Shown here piece by piece: positions 32,445 to 40,691 of a DNA stretch of 64,000 nt (positions are counted from its first letter, which is position 1; every line of letters starts with the position of its first letter). The stretch is from the NCBI GenBank assembly GCA_044226535.1, contig JBGAGT010000006.1:161023-225022 (forward strand). Reading direction: 5' to 3'. The notes under the pieces were generated by a model. The model saw nothing but the letters and a program-made list of their open reading frames with translations, did not search any database and was not told where the DNA came from. The translations under genes and the position numbers were made by a program. Origin of the DNA: VBCG01 sp044226535. GTDB taxonomy: Bacteria > Pseudomonadota > Gammaproteobacteria > Burkholderiales > Casimicrobiaceae.

Positions 32445-33548
32445 TCATGCCAGCGCGCTCTGCTGGTATGTGGCGCGCGCGAGCCATGCGGGCTCGATCT
32501 CGACGCCCCAGCCCGGCTCGCCTGACACCGTCACCTTGCCGTCGCGCACCACGTAGGGATCGTTGCGGAAGAGGCCATATTGCCAAGGATAGTAGTCGTC
32601 TTCCTCGATCGACAGCTCGAGGTACTTGCCGGGGTTGTCGATCACGCAGAGGAGGTGCATGGTGAACAGCGTGACCATGGAGAGGTTGGCGCTGTGCGGC
32701 GTGCAGGGCAGGCCCGCGCGCGCGGCCAGCCGCGCCACCTCGAGCGTGCGCAGCATGCCGCCCATGTAGCAGACGTCGGGCTGCACGATGTCGACCACGT
32801 CCGTGTCGATCACCTGCCGCCAGACGGGCATCACGCAGTCCTGCTCGCCGCCGGTGACGTCCAGCGACAGCGCCTCGCGCACCTCGCGCGTCTGGTCGAG
32901 CTCCCAGTAGAGGCAGGGCTCCTCGAAATGCGCGACGCCCTGCGCCTCGAGCATCCTCCCCACCTCGATGGCGCGGCGCGGCGAGAAGCCGCTGTTGGCG
33001 TCCGCCAGCAGCGCGGCATCGGGCCCGAGCGCGCGGCGGACTTCCGGGATGATCGCCTCGGTGCGGCCGGGCCATTCGTCGACATCGTGCCCGTACTCGG
33101 CGGCGACGCGGAACTTGAAGGCGTCGAAGCCGTGGGCGTCGCGAAGGCGCAGGAAGCGCTTCGCCTCGTCGGCGGGCGTGATGTCGCGCTTCATCGACGA
33201 GGCATAGGCGCGAAGGCTGCGCGGCTTGCCGCCCAAGAGCTCGCACACGGGCTTGCCCTCGAGCTTGCCGCGCAGGTCCCACAGCGCGGTCTCGAGGCCG
33301 CCGATGGCGCGGAAGAGGTAGGGGCCCGGGAACTTGTGCTCGCGCTCGGGGATCGTCGCCACCAGCGCGGCGATGTCGAGGGCATCGCGGCCGAGCGACC
33401 AGGGCGCGACCTGGCGGTGCGTCACCTGCGCGGTGATGTCGGCGTTGTAGGGCGACATCTGTCCCCAGCCCTGCGCGCCCGAATCGGAGGTGACGCGGAC
33501 GAAGCCGACGTATTGGTCGCAGAAGGTTTCGATGCGGGCGATCTTCAT
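32445..33548 (-). CDS. Mandelate racemase/muconate lactonising enzyme family protein
   Basis: The 367-residue enolase-superfamily enzyme has the barrel residues KFR (145-147, catalytic Lys), D183 (ADAN), E209 or E210 (FEEP), E235 (GGEQ) and H285 (TPHSAN). The N-terminal capping domain precedes them. These residues suit an acid-sugar dehydratase or racemase rather than enolase. The ATG at 33548 directly abuts an inverted dispersed repeat (GGGGACCCAGCCC then ATG). It is divergent from the MocR gene. Confidence 0.88.
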   Translation of the reverse strand: MKIARIETFCDQYVGFVRVTSDSGAQGWGQMSPYNADITAQVTHRQVAPWSLGRDALDIAALVATIPEREHKFPGPYLFRAIGGLETALWDLRGKLEGKPVCELLGGKPRSLRAYASSMKRDITPADEAKRFLRLRDAHGFDAFKFRVAAEYGHDVDEWPGRTEAIIPEVRRALGPDAALLADANSGFSPRRAIEVGRMLEAQGVAHFEEPCLYWELDQTREVREALSLDVTGGEQDCVMPVWRQVIDTDVVDIVQPDVCYMGGMLRTLEVARLAARAGLPCTPHSANLSMVTLFTMHLLCVIDNPGKYLELSIEEDDYYPWQYGLFRNDPYVVRDGKVTVSGEPGWGVEIEPAWLARATYQQSALA

Positions 33549-33660
33549 GGGCTGGGTCCCCGCTTGCGCGGAGATGACGTGTACACCGTACGACGTGTAC
33601 GCCGGGATGACGTGGGTCCCCGCTTTCGCGGGGATGACGTGGCCGCGGGGATGACGGCGT
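33549..33660. repeat. Hairpin repeats in the enolase-family/MocR intergenic region
   Basis: An inverted copy touching the start codon at 33548, a diverged middle copy around 33578-33612 and a further inverted copy with GTGGGTCCCCGCTTTCGCGG (33611-33641), followed by GGGGATGACGG. Confidence 0.88.
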
Positions 33661-33691
33661 GGCGATCATCGGCGCCGGAGTGGTCGGCGAC

Positions 33692-33722
33692 AAAGGTCCA
33701 TTTTGATAATTCCGTGATACCG
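33692..33722 (+). promoter_or_regulatory. Putative MocR-type regulator site, divergent promoter
   Basis: This copy of the conserved motif (AAAGGTCCATT...GATACCG) ends 38 bp before the start of the MocR-type gene at 33761. It sits in the divergent region shared with the enolase-family/aldehyde dehydrogenase operon. It could serve autoregulation and control of that operon. Confidence 0.65.
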
Positions 33723-33760
33723 TTTCCGGCTCGGGCGAGGCGCGAAGGGCGGAAGGTTCG

Positions 33761-35234
33761 ATGGTCAAGCGGGCGGGCGGGGCGTTGCTGCTGTCGGTGG
33801 CGATCGACCACGCCTCGTCGCGCCCCGTCACCACCCAGCTCTACCTGCGCCTGCGCGAGCTGATGCTCGACGGCGGCATCACCGCGGGCGAGCGCCTGCC
33901 GGCGACGCGCACGCTGGCGCGCGAGCTGGGCGTGTCGCGCACCACCGTCATCGAGGCCTTCGAGCGCCTCGCCGCCGAGGGGCTGATCGAGCCGCGCGTG
34001 GGCGCGGGCACCTACGTGTCGCGCGCGCTCGAGGCCGAGCGGCCGCGGCCCCGCGCTGCGAACGGTGCCACGCCGGCGAAGGCGCTGCGCGAGCCGTGTC
34101 CACTGCCGGCGCCGCCGAGGCTCGCGCACGCCATGGCGCGCTCGGTCGAGCGCTTCGGCGAGCGCTCGCGGCTGCCCGCGGTGGCGCGCGCCTTCACCAC
34201 CGCGCTGCCGGCCTTCGACGCCTTTCCCATGGCGCAATGGGCGCGGCTTTCGGCCAAGCACTGGCGCGGTGCGCGCGGCGACGTGATGGGCTATGGCGAC
34301 GCCGATGGGCATCCCGCGTTGCGACGCGCCATCGCCGCGCACCTGCGCAGCAACCGCGGCGTCGAATGCGACGCCGACCAGGTGTTCGTGGTTGCCGGCG
34401 CGCAGCAGGCCTTCAACCTCATCGGTCGACGCGCAGGGCCTGCGCGTCGACGAGGCGCGCAAGGGCTGCCCGCGCTTCCGCCTCGCCTTCGTCACGCCCT
34501 CGCACCAGCAGCCGCTCGGCATGACCATGAGCCTCGAGCGCCGCTTCGCGCTGCTCAAGGCTGCCGAGGAGGCGGGCGCGTGGATCATCGAGGACGACTA
34601 CGACGGCGAATTCCATTTCGGCGGCGCGCCGCAGCCGACGTTGAAGAGCATCGACGCCACCGGCCTCGTGATCTACGTGGGCACGTTCAGCAAGTCGCTG
34701 TTTCCCTCGCTGCGGCTGGGCTACCTGGTCGCGCCGCCGGCGCTGGTCGACACGCTGCGCTCGGTGGCGGGCAAGCTCCTGCACGGCGTGCCGACCTTCG
34801 TGCAGGCGGTCGTCGCCGAGTTCATCGCGGAAGGCCATTTCGCCGCGCACGTGCGCCGCATGCGCCGCATCTACGCCGAGCGGCACGACGCGCTGTGCGC
34901 GGCGGTCTCGCGCCGGCTCGCGGGCATGCTCGACGTGATGCCAAGCCACGGCGGCCTGCACACCGTCGGACACCTCGACGCCGCGCTGCCGCAGCTCGCG
35001 GTGGCGCGCGCTGCGGCCGAGCGCGGCATCACCGTGTCACCGCTGTCGCGCTACGCCATCGAGCCGGTGGCGCAGAACGGGCTTGCGCTGGGCTTCGGCG
35101 GCATCACGCCCGCCGAGATCGACGCCGGGGTGATCGCGCTGGCGCGCGTGCTCGAGGAGCTTCGCCGCGCCCCGTCGCGCGAAGACGCGCCTTCGCAGCG
35201 CGCGGCGGCGCGCGGCGCGCCCCTGCGTCGCTAG
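33761..35234 (+). pseudogene. MocR/PdxR-type transcriptional regulator with internal deletion and frameshift
   Basis: The first frame encodes a GntR-type winged helix (LYLRLRELMLDGGITAGERLP, RELGVSRTTVIEAFERLAAEG) and the beginning of an aminotransferase-like domain up to VVAGAQQAFNLIG. At 34424/34425 the sequence jumps frame to VDAQGLRVDEAR and continues normally: AFVTPSHQQPLGMTMS, IIEDDYDGEF, and the PLP lysine in GTFSKSLFPSLRLGY. About 36 codons that normally encode the LLLDPGD..W.E.PGY..A segment are missing. The deletion is not a multiple of three, so no full-length regulator is made. GGAAGG precedes the ATG. The lesion is at a GGTCGACGCG sequence. Confidence 0.85.
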
Positions 35235-35243
35235 CGACGCTTC

Positions 35244-35273
35244 GAGTGGTCTGCCAGATTCGCCAGAGTGGCC
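35244..35273 (+). promoter_or_regulatory. Possible direct-repeat regulator site before the GMC gene
   Basis: GAGTGGTC (35244-35251) and GAGTGGCC (35266-35273) are spaced 22 bp apart, two helical turns, 40 bp before the GMC oxidoreductase start. MocR-type proteins often bind direct repeats, but this pair differs from the motif at 30762 and 33692. Confidence 0.25.
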
Positions 35274-35313
35274 CTGCGGCCGTGGGCGCCCGCGTGGCAA
35301 GCTCGGCCCCTCG

Positions 35314-37026
35314 ATGATCCACGACTACGTCATCGTCGGCGCGGGGTCGGCGGGTTGCGTGCTGGCCGACCGGCTGACGGCCAGCGGCCGCGCCAGCGTG
35401 CTGCTGCTCGAGGCCGGCGGCAGCGACCGGCATTTCTGGCTGCAGGTGCCGATCGGCTACGGCCGAAGCTTCTACGATCCGCGCGTCAACTGGATGTACC
35501 GCACCGAGCCCGAGGACGCGCTCGCCGGGCGCAGCGGCTACTGGCCGCGCGGCAAGGTGCTGGGGGGGTCGAGCACCATCAACGCCATGGTGTTCGTGCG
35601 CGGCCAGCCGCGCGATTTCGACGACTGGTGCGCGCGGGGCAATCCCGGCTGGTCCTGGGAGGACGTGCTGCCCTATTTCCGCCGCATGGAGGATTGCGCG
35701 AAGGGCGCGAGCGCCTGGCGCGGCGCCGGCGGCCCGCTCGGCGTCGACGACCCCACGCGCGACGTCCATCCCCTGTGCGAAGCCTTCCTGCGCGGCGGCG
35801 AGGAGGCGGGCTTCGCGCGCACCCGCGACTTCAACGCGCCGCCCTGGCAGGGCGTAGGCGTTTTCGAGATCACTGCGCGCGACGGGCGGCGGATGTCGAC
35901 GGCGCGTGCCTACCTGCACCCCGCCATGCGGCGGCCGAACCTCGCCGTCGAAACCGGCGCGCTGGCGCTGCGCCTGCGCTTCGAGGGTACGCGCGCGGTG
36001 GGTGTCGAGTGGTCGCGCGGCGGCGAGGAGCAGGTCGCGCGCGCGGCGCGCGAGGTGATCGTCTGTGCGGGCGCCATCGGCTCGCCGGCGCTGCTGCAAC
36101 GCTCCGGCGTCGGCGATGCGCGCCTCCTCGCGTCGCTCGGCATCCCCGTGGTGCGCGACGCGCCGGCGGTCGGCGCGAACCTGCAGGACCACCTGTGCAT
36201 CGACCACCTGTATCGCGCGAAGGTGCCGACGCTCAACCAGGCGCTACGGCCGTGGTGGGGCAAGCTCGCGGTGGGATTGCGCTACCTCGCGTCGCGTCGC
36301 GGGCCGCTGGCGCTGTCGGTGAACCAGGCGGGGGGGTTCGTGCGTGCGGTGGGTCCCCGCTTTCGCGGGGATGACGAAATCGTTCGCGGGGATGACGGAC
36401 GCGTTCGCGGGGATGACGGACGCGTTCGCGGGGATGACGGACGCGTTCGCGGGGATGACGGCGAGCCCGACATGCAGCTCTACTTTTCGCCGCTGTCGTA
36501 CACGCGCGCGCCGGCCGGCGTGCGGCCGCTGATGAGCCCCGATCCTTTTCCCGGCTTCCTGCTGAGCGCGCAGCCCTGCCGGCCCGCGAGCCGCGGGTCG
36601 CTGGCCATCGTCTCGCGCGACGCGCATGACGCGCCGCGCATCGACCCGAACTCGCTGTCGGCGCCGCGCGACCTCGACGCGCTGGTCGACGGCAGCCTGC
36701 TGCTGCGAAGGCTCGCCGCCACGCCGTCGCTGGCGGCGGTGATCGACGAGGAGCTCGCGCCCGGCCCCGCCGCGCAATCGCGCGAGGCGCTGGTCGAGGA
36801 TATCCGCCGGCGCGCGGGCACGGTGTTCCACCCGGTGGGCACCTGCGCCATGGGGCCCGAGCCCGCGACCTCGGTCGTCGACCCCCGGCTCAAGGCGCAC
36901 GGCCTCGCCGGGCTCCGCATCGTCGACGCCTCGGTGTTCCCCACCGTGACTTCGGGCAACACCAACGCGCCGGTGATCATGGTCGCCGAGCGCGCCGCGG
37001 ACCTGATCGGCGCGGAGTCCCCATGA
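35314..37026 (+). CDS. GMC-family FAD oxidoreductase with an in-frame repeat array
   Basis: The 570-residue choline-dehydrogenase-like flavoenzyme has the FAD motif VIVGAGSAGCVLADRL (residues 6-21) and GKVLGGSSTINAMVFVRG (80-97). GANLQDHL and the active-site pair follow: H506 in FHPVGTC and N549 in SGNTN. Residues about 347-383 (GPRFRGDD, then repeated RGDDGRV) are encoded by a dispersed repeat expanded into 21-bp tandem units. They sit before MQLYFSPLSY, a surface-loop position in this fold. The frame is kept. It probably oxidises an alcohol group of the cluster's substrate and supplies an aldehyde to the aldehyde dehydrogenase. Confidence 0.92.
   Translation: MIHDYVIVGAGSAGCVLADRLTASGRASVLLLEAGGSDRHFWLQVPIGYGRSFYDPRVNWMYRTEPEDALAGRSGYWPRGKVLGGSSTINAMVFVRGQPRDFDDWCARGNPGWSWEDVLPYFRRMEDCAKGASAWRGAGGPLGVDDPTRDVHPLCEAFLRGGEEAGFARTRDFNAPPWQGVGVFEITARDGRRMSTARAYLHPAMRRPNLAVETGALALRLRFEGTRAVGVEWSRGGEEQVARAAREVIVCAGAIGSPALLQRSGVGDARLLASLGIPVVRDAPAVGANLQDHLCIDHLYRAKVPTLNQALRPWWGKLAVGLRYLASRRGPLALSVNQAGGFVRAVGPRFRGDDEIVRGDDGRVRGDDGRVRGDDGRVRGDDGEPDMQLYFSPLSYTRAPAGVRPLMSPDPFPGFLLSAQPCRPASRGSLAIVSRDAHDAPRIDPNSLSAPRDLDALVDGSLLLRRLAATPSLAAVIDEELAPGPAAQSREALVEDIRRRAGTVFHPVGTCAMGPEPATSVVDPRLKAHGLAGLRIVDASVFPTVTSGNTNAPVIMVAERAADLIGAESP
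36351..36462. repeat. Dispersed repeat expanded to 21-bp tandem units inside the GMC gene
   Basis: A full hairpin copy (GGGTCCCCGCTTTCGCGGGG then ATGACG) is followed by four copies of TTCGCGGGGATGACG, the last three in exact 21-bp units with the linker GACGCG. Because 21 is a multiple of three the array is read as repeated seven-residue units. Confidence 0.93.
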
Positions 37027-37066
37027 GCCACCGTCGCCACCCGATGGCCGCCGCGCGCAGCCTCGC

Positions 37067-38374
37067 ATGAACGACATCTTCACGCCCGACTGCCGCTTCG
37101 AGCCCTACTGGTGGGCGCGCACGCCGCGCCCCCGGCTCGAGCCCGCGCCCTTGCCCCCGCGTGCCGACGTGGTGGTCGTCGGCTCGGGCTATACGGGCCT
37201 CAACGCGGCGCTGGTCACCGCGCGCGCGGGCCGGCACACGCTGGTGCTCGACGCGGAAAGCGCGGGCTTCGGCTGCAGCAGCCGCAACGGCGGCCAGGTG
37301 TCGGCGAGCGTCAAGCCGGGCCTCGAGGTGCTCACGCGCCGCCACGGGCCCGAGCTCGCGCGCGCGGTGCTCGCCGAAGGCGACCGTTCGCTGGCGTGGC
37401 TGGGCGAGCTCGTCGCGTCGGAGGGGATCGATTGCGACTTCCGCATCGCGGGGCGCTTCCACGCCGCGCACACGCCCGCGCAGTTCGAGGCGCTGGCGGC
37501 GCGCGTGCAGCGCGCGCGCGACGAGATGCCGGGGAGCGTCGCCGCCGACGCCGACATCGTGCCGCGCGCCGAGCAGCGCCGCGAGCTCGGCACCGACGCC
37601 TACCATGGCGGTGTCGTCTATCGCCGGCACGCCGCGGTCGACCCCGCGCGCTACCACCAGGGCCTGCTCGAGCGCGTGCGCGCGGCCGGCGCGCAGGTGG
37701 AGGCGCATTGCGCCGCCACCGCCATCGAGCGCGTGGCGGGCGGCTTCCGCGTGACGACGCCGCGCGGGAGCGTGCAGGCACGCGACCTGGTGGTGGCGAC
37801 CAACGGCTACAGCGGGACGCTGCTGCCGTGGCTGCGCCGGCGCGTCATTCCCATCGGCAGCTACATCATCGCCACCGAGCCCATCGCGCCCGACCTGATG
37901 GCGCGGCTCATGCCCACCGACCGCATCGTCAGCGACACACGCAAGGTGGTGTACTACTACCGCGCCTCGCCCGATCGCAGCCGCATCCTGTTCGGCGGCC
38001 GGGTGTCGTTCCGCGAAACCGACCCGCGCGTCAGCGGCCCGCTGTTGCACGCCGACCTCTGCGCGCTGTTCCCCGAGCTCGCCGGCACCCGCATCAGCCA
38101 TTCGTGGATGGGCTTCGTCGCCTATACCTTCGACGAGCTGATGCACATCGGCACGCGCGAGGGCATCCACTACGCTGCAGGCTACTGCGGCTCGGGCGTG
38201 GGGATGGCGGGCTACCTCGGCATGCGCCTCGGCCATCGTGTGCTCGGCGATGCCGAGGGCCGCACGGCCTTCGACGGCATCGCATTCCAGACGCGGCCGC
38301 TGTATACCGGCAACCCGTGGTTCCTCGGGGCGTCGGTGCGGTACTACCGTTGGCGAGATCAGCAAGGACAGTAA
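37067..38374 (+). CDS. DAO-type FAD oxidoreductase, gamma-glutamylputrescine oxidase-like
   Basis: The 435-residue flavoprotein has the N-terminal YWWART and the FAD motif ADVVVVGSGYTGLNAAL. GFGCSSRNGGQVSASVKPG is the FAD-contacting block seen in PuuB-like amine oxidases. RVIPIGSYIIATEPI, YYYRASPDRSRILFGGRVSFRET and YCGSGVGMAGYLGMRLG complete the fold. It should oxidise a secondary or primary amine. With a PotABCD-like importer and an aldehyde dehydrogenase nearby, an amine catabolic role is likely; the exact substrate is not known. Confidence 0.88.
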   Translation: MNDIFTPDCRFEPYWWARTPRPRLEPAPLPPRADVVVVGSGYTGLNAALVTARAGRHTLVLDAESAGFGCSSRNGGQVSASVKPGLEVLTRRHGPELARAVLAEGDRSLAWLGELVASEGIDCDFRIAGRFHAAHTPAQFEALAARVQRARDEMPGSVAADADIVPRAEQRRELGTDAYHGGVVYRRHAAVDPARYHQGLLERVRAAGAQVEAHCAATAIERVAGGFRVTTPRGSVQARDLVVATNGYSGTLLPWLRRRVIPIGSYIIATEPIAPDLMARLMPTDRIVSDTRKVVYYYRASPDRSRILFGGRVSFRETDPRVSGPLLHADLCALFPELAGTRISHSWMGFVAYTFDELMHIGTREGIHYAAGYCGSGVGMAGYLGMRLGHRVLGDAEGRTAFDGIAFQTRPLYTGNPWFLGASVRYYRWRDQQGQ

Positions 38375-38383
38375 GCGCTTACT
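38370..38383. promoter_or_regulatory. Perfect 14-bp palindrome before the SYLF gene
   Basis: AGTAAGCGCTTACT overlaps the stop codon of the FAD oxidoreductase gene and lies 84 bp before the SYLF protein start. It may be an operator for that gene or a chance palindrome. Confidence 0.35.
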
Positions 38384-38466
38384 TTCTATCTTCGGCCAAA
38401 GCGCGCAGAATGTCGGCCCGCACGCCGATTCGCGTGCACCTTCCGACAACGACTGGAGCGATTCGC

Positions 38467-39147
38467 ATGAACAGGTTTTCTGCAGGACATGCCTTACGTG
38501 CCGCTGCAACGCTGGTGCTGGCCTGCCTCTTCACCCTCCCGGCCATGGCGCAAACCGAGCAGGAGAAGCTCGTCAACGACGCACGCACGAGCCTCGGCAA
38601 CTTCATGCGCGACCCCGACCAGACCTGGATCCACCAGAACATCGGCCGCGCCAAGGCGCTGCTGATCTCGCCGCAGATCGTCAAGGCCGGCTTCATCTTC
38701 GGGGGCTCCGGCGGCCGCGCGGTGCTGGTGTCGCGCGACGGCAAGGTCTGGCACGGTCCGGCGTTCTACAACCTCGCGACGGCGAGCGTGGGCTTCCAGG
38801 CCGGACTCGAGGTTTCGGAAGCGGTGATCGTGGTGATGACCGACAAGGGCCTCAACTCGCTGCTGGCGCCTTCCGTGAAGCTCGGCGGCGACGCGAGCAT
38901 CGCGGCCGGCCCGGTCGGCGCGGGCGCCAAGTCGACGGTGACGGCCGACCTCATCTCGTTCACGCGTTCCAAGGGCGTGTACGGCGGGCTCAACCTCGAT
39001 GGCACGGTGGTGACGCCGAACAACGAGTGGAACGAGATCTTCTACGGCAAGAAGGGCATCCTGCCCCCGGACATCCTGATCAAGCATTCGGTGTCGAACC
39101 CCAAGGCCGCCGGCTTGCTGGGCGACGTCGCCAAGGTCACGAAGTAA
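38467..39147 (+). CDS. Secreted SYLF/Ysc84-domain lipid-binding protein
   Basis: The 226-residue protein has a signal peptide (about 1-29, AMA-QT). A SYLF domain follows: AKALLISPQIVKAGFIFGGSGGRAVLVSR, WHGPAFYNLATASVGFQAGLEVSEAVIVVMT, and GPVGAGAKSTVTADLISFTRSKGVYGGLNLDG. Bacterial SYLF proteins are exported and presumed to bind phospholipid. A second family member is at 51708-52265. Confidence 0.9.
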   Translation: MNRFSAGHALRAAATLVLACLFTLPAMAQTEQEKLVNDARTSLGNFMRDPDQTWIHQNIGRAKALLISPQIVKAGFIFGGSGGRAVLVSRDGKVWHGPAFYNLATASVGFQAGLEVSEAVIVVMTDKGLNSLLAPSVKLGGDASIAAGPVGAGAKSTVTADLISFTRSKGVYGGLNLDGTVVTPNNEWNEIFYGKKGILPPDILIKHSVSNPKAAGLLGDVAKVTK

Positions 39148-39158
39148 GACGCGGCGCG

Positions 39159-39236
39159 TCCGTCATTCCCGCGCATGCGGGAATCCGTGGGTCCCCGCTT
39201 TCGCGGGGATGACGGCGGGCACGCGGGGATGACGGC
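39159..39236. repeat. Hairpin repeats after the SYLF gene
   Basis: One direct copy of a GTCATTCCCGCG...GCGGGAATCC subtype, an inverted short copy (GGGTCCCCGCTTTCGCGGGG) and a half copy. They lie between convergent genes and could act as a terminator. Confidence 0.88.
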
Positions 39237-39245
39237 GTTGCCTGT

Positions 39246-40679
39246 TCACCGCCGCTCGACGCATTTGGCGTAGAGGTCGAGCGCGCGGTGCTGCGGGTCG
39301 TAGCGCGCCTTGAGGCGCGCATAGGCGTCCATGTCGTAGGCACGCGCGAACTCGTCGCGGGTGTAGAAGCTCTCCGAGTACAGCGACTTGATGCCGCCCA
39401 GGCGCGCGGTCTCGCGCTCGATCAGGCGGTTGAAGTCCCCCGGCGCGTGGGTCTCCCGTGACGTGACCACGTCCCAGAAGCCGAAGTTCACGTAGGGCGT
39501 GTCGCTGCGTAGCGGATAGAGCGGGAAGCGAGCATCGGGGCGCGCCGCGCGGATGGGGCAGGTCCAGATCGGCAGCACACCCACCTCGCGCAGCAGGAAG
39601 TCGAGGAACCCGGGCGCCTGGGCGGCAGGAATGTCGATGTCCTGGATCACCGACTCGCGGTAGCGTCCCGACAGCCGCGCCAGGGCGCGCGTGAGGCCTG
39701 CGCGGCTGTTCCAGCGCATGATCTTCGTGTACGTCCGCGAGTTGAGCCGCTCGCGCCCCATCAGCCGCCGCAGCAGCGGGTTCTGCGCGCCGACGTTCTT
39801 CGAGCACCAGAACCAGTCGGTGTCCCAGCGCCAGATGTAGTCGTGCGCGGACAGGTAGTCGACCTCGCGCCCGAGCAGCGAGCGGTAGTAGATCCTTTCG
39901 AACGTATAGTCGCTGCGCCACGGCGCCGTGTCGACGAAGCGCGCGCGGCTCACCACCAGGTTGCGCGCATCGAACACCACGCCGTCGACGAAATCGGCGT
40001 CGCCGTTCGCGGGGTCGGCGGCGACGGCGAGGTCGTCGAAGAACGACTTCATGTCGCCGTGGCGGGCGTGGCGCACCTCGACGAAGGGCTTGACGGGCAG
40101 CGTCGCAAGCCGTGCGCGCAGCACGTAGCCCAGCGTGCCGTAGGAATTGGGCAGGCCGTGGAAGAGGTCGCGGTGCTCGTTGAAGGGCGTGGCGGTGACG
40201 ACCTCGCCCGAGGGCAGCAGCACGTCGAGCTCGCGCATGGTGTCGTGCACGAGGCCGTGGCGGAACGACGTCGCCTCGATGCCCACGCCGGCGATCGCGC
40301 CGCCGACGGTGATGGTCTTGAGCTCGGGCACCACCGCGGGCATCACGCCCCGCGGCAGCACGGCGTCGACCAGCGCCTCGTAGGGGGTGAGGCCCTCGAC
40401 GTCGACGGTGCCGGCGGCGGTGTCGACCGCCAGCACGTGGTCGAAGGCCGAGAGGTCGAGCCTGCGCCTGGGCGCGGCCTTGCGGTCGCGGAAGAGGTTG
40501 GAGGTGCGCTTGTCCAGCGCGATCGGCGCGGCGGCGGTCGACGCGGCATCCGCCGTGGGACGCGCATCCGCCGTGGGACGCACACCCGTCGCCTCGGCTG
40601 CCTGGTGCGCGGGCGCGAACGCCGCGGCCAGCGCCGCGCGCCGCGCGGCGTAGCCGCCGTCAGGCATGGCGGGCGTCAA
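39246..40679 (-). CDS. FAD-binding oxidoreductase, DHCR24/TmsA-like
   Basis: The 477-residue protein has a PCMH-type FAD domain: PRGVMPAVVPELKTITVGGA, GVGIEATSFRHGLVHDT and LPNSYGTLGYVLRARL. The C-terminal half resembles the delta-24 sterol reductase group (FERIYYRSLLGREVDYLSA, HDYIWRWDTDWFW). It starts 12 bp after a Cfa-type methyltransferase gene. A comparable pair in actinobacteria (TmsB methyltransferase, TmsA FAD oxidoreductase) makes 10-methyl fatty acids, where the FAD enzyme reduces a 10-methylene intermediate. The N-terminus contains a short duplicated segment (RPTADARPTADA). Confidence 0.85.
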   Translation of the reverse strand: MTPAMPDGGYAARRAALAAAFAPAHQAAEATGVRPTADARPTADAASTAAAPIALDKRTSNLFRDRKAAPRRRLDLSAFDHVLAVDTAAGTVDVEGLTPYEALVDAVLPRGVMPAVVPELKTITVGGAIAGVGIEATSFRHGLVHDTMRELDVLLPSGEVVTATPFNEHRDLFHGLPNSYGTLGYVLRARLATLPVKPFVEVRHARHGDMKSFFDDLAVAADPANGDADFVDGVVFDARNLVVSRARFVDTAPWRSDYTFERIYYRSLLGREVDYLSAHDYIWRWDTDWFWCSKNVGAQNPLLRRLMGRERLNSRTYTKIMRWNSRAGLTRALARLSGRYRESVIQDIDIPAAQAPGFLDFLLREVGVLPIWTCPIRAARPDARFPLYPLRSDTPYVNFGFWDVVTSRETHAPGDFNRLIERETARLGGIKSLYSESFYTRDEFARAYDMDAYARLKARYDPQHRALDLYAKCVERR

Positions 40680-40691
40680 CCATGCGAAGCG

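Noticed and set aside
36351..36462. 21-bp tandem units as a short CRISPR
   Set aside because: The units are contiguous, in frame with a conserved enzyme and have no spacers.
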